Shown: positions 6,338 to 7,210 of the stretch, piece after piece
Position numbering within the stretch: the stretch's first letter is position 1
Layout: each line of letters opens with the position of its first letter
Assembly: GCA_030634235.1 (NCBI GenBank)
Contig: DAOWBD010000053.1
Coordinates: forward strand, 1-7,210
Reading direction: 5' to 3'
Length of the DNA: 7,210 nucleotides
DNA from: Candidatus Omnitrophota bacterium
GTDB taxonomy: Bacteria > Omnitrophota > Gorgyraeia > Zapsychrales > Zapsychraceae
The notes under the pieces: model-generated
Told to the model about the DNA's origin: nothing
What the model saw: only the letters and a program-made list of their open reading frames with translations
Database searches by the model: none
Translations under genes and position numbers: made by a program

Positions 6338-7210
6338 ATGCTTTTGAAGAGAGATGTTCAAAGGTTCACAAAGCGGCCGTACGATGTCCTCGTCGTCGGT
6401 GGCGGGATCAATGGCGCAGCGGTCGCGCACATGGCGGCGCTTAACGGCCTTAAAGTTGCCCTTCTTGAGAAGGGTGATTTTGCAAGCGGCACGTCGAGCA
6501 AATCCACGAAACTTATCCACGGCGGCCTACGTTATCTGGAGAATCTGGAATTTGGCCTTGTCCGCGAATCTTTGCGAGAGAGGTCTGTTCAACTGCGAAG
6601 CGCGCCCCATCTTGTCCATCCGTTAAAGTTTATCATTCCTGTTTATGATTCCGACAAGCGCCCGCTTTGGATGATGAAGCTAGGGGTTAAATTATACGAC
6701 CTCTTGAGCGGAAAACATCTCATCGAAAGGCACCGGGTGCTCACCGTCGATGAAGTCTGCGCGCTGGTTCCGGGAATCGCGCGCGCAGGACTCGCCGGAG
6801 GGGTGATGTATAGTGATGCCCAGATGAACGACGCGCGGCTCTGCCTTGAGAATGTTCTTAGCGCCGTCGAGGCCGGCGCGCATGCGGCGAATTATGTGAA
6901 AGTGGTTGCCTTTATGAAGGAGAACGGCAGGACGGTGGGCGTGCGCGCGCATGACGAATTGGGAGGCAACGATCTTGAGGTTAGGGCCCAAAGAGTCGTT
7001 TGTGCCGTCGGACCCTGGACGAATATCTTGATGCGCAAGGAACACGGCCGGTCCCGCGCGCGGATCCGTCCGACGAAAGGTGTTCATGTTGTCTTTAAAG
7101 GGCGAATCGCTGAGCACGCGGTTTTGATCCCTACCCGTGGCGACCAGCGGATCTTTTTTGTGATCCCGTGGATGGGTAATTCTCTCGTCGGAACGACAGA
7201 TACGGACTTC
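6338..7210 (+). CDS. glpD: FAD-dependent glycerol-3-phosphate dehydrogenase, N-terminal part; 3' end outside window
   Basis: The frame stays open for 291 codons to the window edge; the full protein is usually 500-560 residues. It oxidises glycerol-3-phosphate to dihydroxyacetone phosphate at the cytoplasmic membrane, passing electrons to quinone. The FAD-binding fold is VVGGGINGAAVA at 19-30 with Glu44 after strand 2. It is followed by the family signature GTSSKSTKLIHGGLRYLE (51-68). Other family blocks are YSDAQMNDARL (158-168), VCAVGPWTN (221-229), RPTKGVHVVF (244-253) and FVIPWMGNSLVGTTDTD (274-290). The ATG start leaves about a dozen residues before the FAD strand, with no signal peptide. 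It lies 12 bp after glpK and uses its product. The anaerobic form GlpA is similar over this region. Absence of the C-terminus and of downstream genes prevents a firm GlpD/GlpA choice, although pairing with glpK favours GlpD. Confidence 0.94.
   Translation, partial: MLLKRDVQRFTKRPYDVLVVGGGINGAAVAHMAALNGLKVALLEKGDFASGTSSKSTKLIHGGLRYLENLEFGLVRESLRERSVQLRSAPHLVHPLKFIIPVYDSDKRPLWMMKLGVKLYDLLSGKHLIERHRVLTVDEVCALVPGIARAGLAGGVMYSDAQMNDARLCLENVLSAVEAGAHAANYVKVVAFMKENGRTVGVRAHDELGGNDLEVRAQRVVCAVGPWTNILMRKEHGRSRARIRPTKGVHVVFKGRIAEHAVLIPTRGDQRIFFVIPWMGNSLVGTTDTDF

Noticed and set aside
1..7210. A hidden defence, CRISPR or new multigene system
   Set aside because: Nearly all sequence is explained by gltB, gltD, glpK, glpD and one IS remnant. 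No repeat-spacer array or unassigned large gene remains.

Overview
The window shows two housekeeping metabolic gene pairs, all on the + strand, separated by a decayed transposon. Gene order is gltB (3' part only), gltD, an insertion-sequence remnant on the - strand, glpK, and glpD (5' part only). The host looks like a free-living bacterium with moderately GC-rich coding DNA. The transposase type (an rve/DDE protein with the RVDTVHQGD...GVYHIN signature) and the small repeat hairpins recall uncultured phyla such as Omnitrophota. That placement rests on memory of similar sequences and is weak.

Region 1 (1-3942) encodes the two subunits of NADPH-dependent glutamate synthase (GOGAT). GltB makes glutamate from 2-oxoglutarate and glutamine-derived ammonia. 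GltD supplies the electrons from NADPH. The 78-bp gap between them holds an imperfect inverted repeat built from 7-bp units, directly upstream of the gltD ribosome binding site.

Region 2 (3943-4837) is visibly AT-richer and has no intact gene. It contains an IS remnant of about 730 bp bounded by perfect 12-bp inverted repeats. Its transposase keeps the N-terminal DNA-binding part and the first catalytic Asp block, then is cut off exactly where the second Asp block should follow. The last ~110 bp form the glpK leader, with a possible promoter whose -35 box would lie in the transposon end.

Region 3 (4838-7210) holds glycerol kinase and, 12 bp further on, FAD-dependent glycerol-3-phosphate dehydrogenase. 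Together they convert glycerol through glycerol-3-phosphate to dihydroxyacetone phosphate. glpK carries a perfect 28-bp palindrome inside its coding sequence, read through in frame and replacing a normally variable stretch of the protein.

I see no defence system, CRISPR array, RNA gene or wholly new multigene system. The most noteworthy items are the palindrome inside glpK, the heptamer hairpin in the glt operon, and the deletion scar of the transposon.
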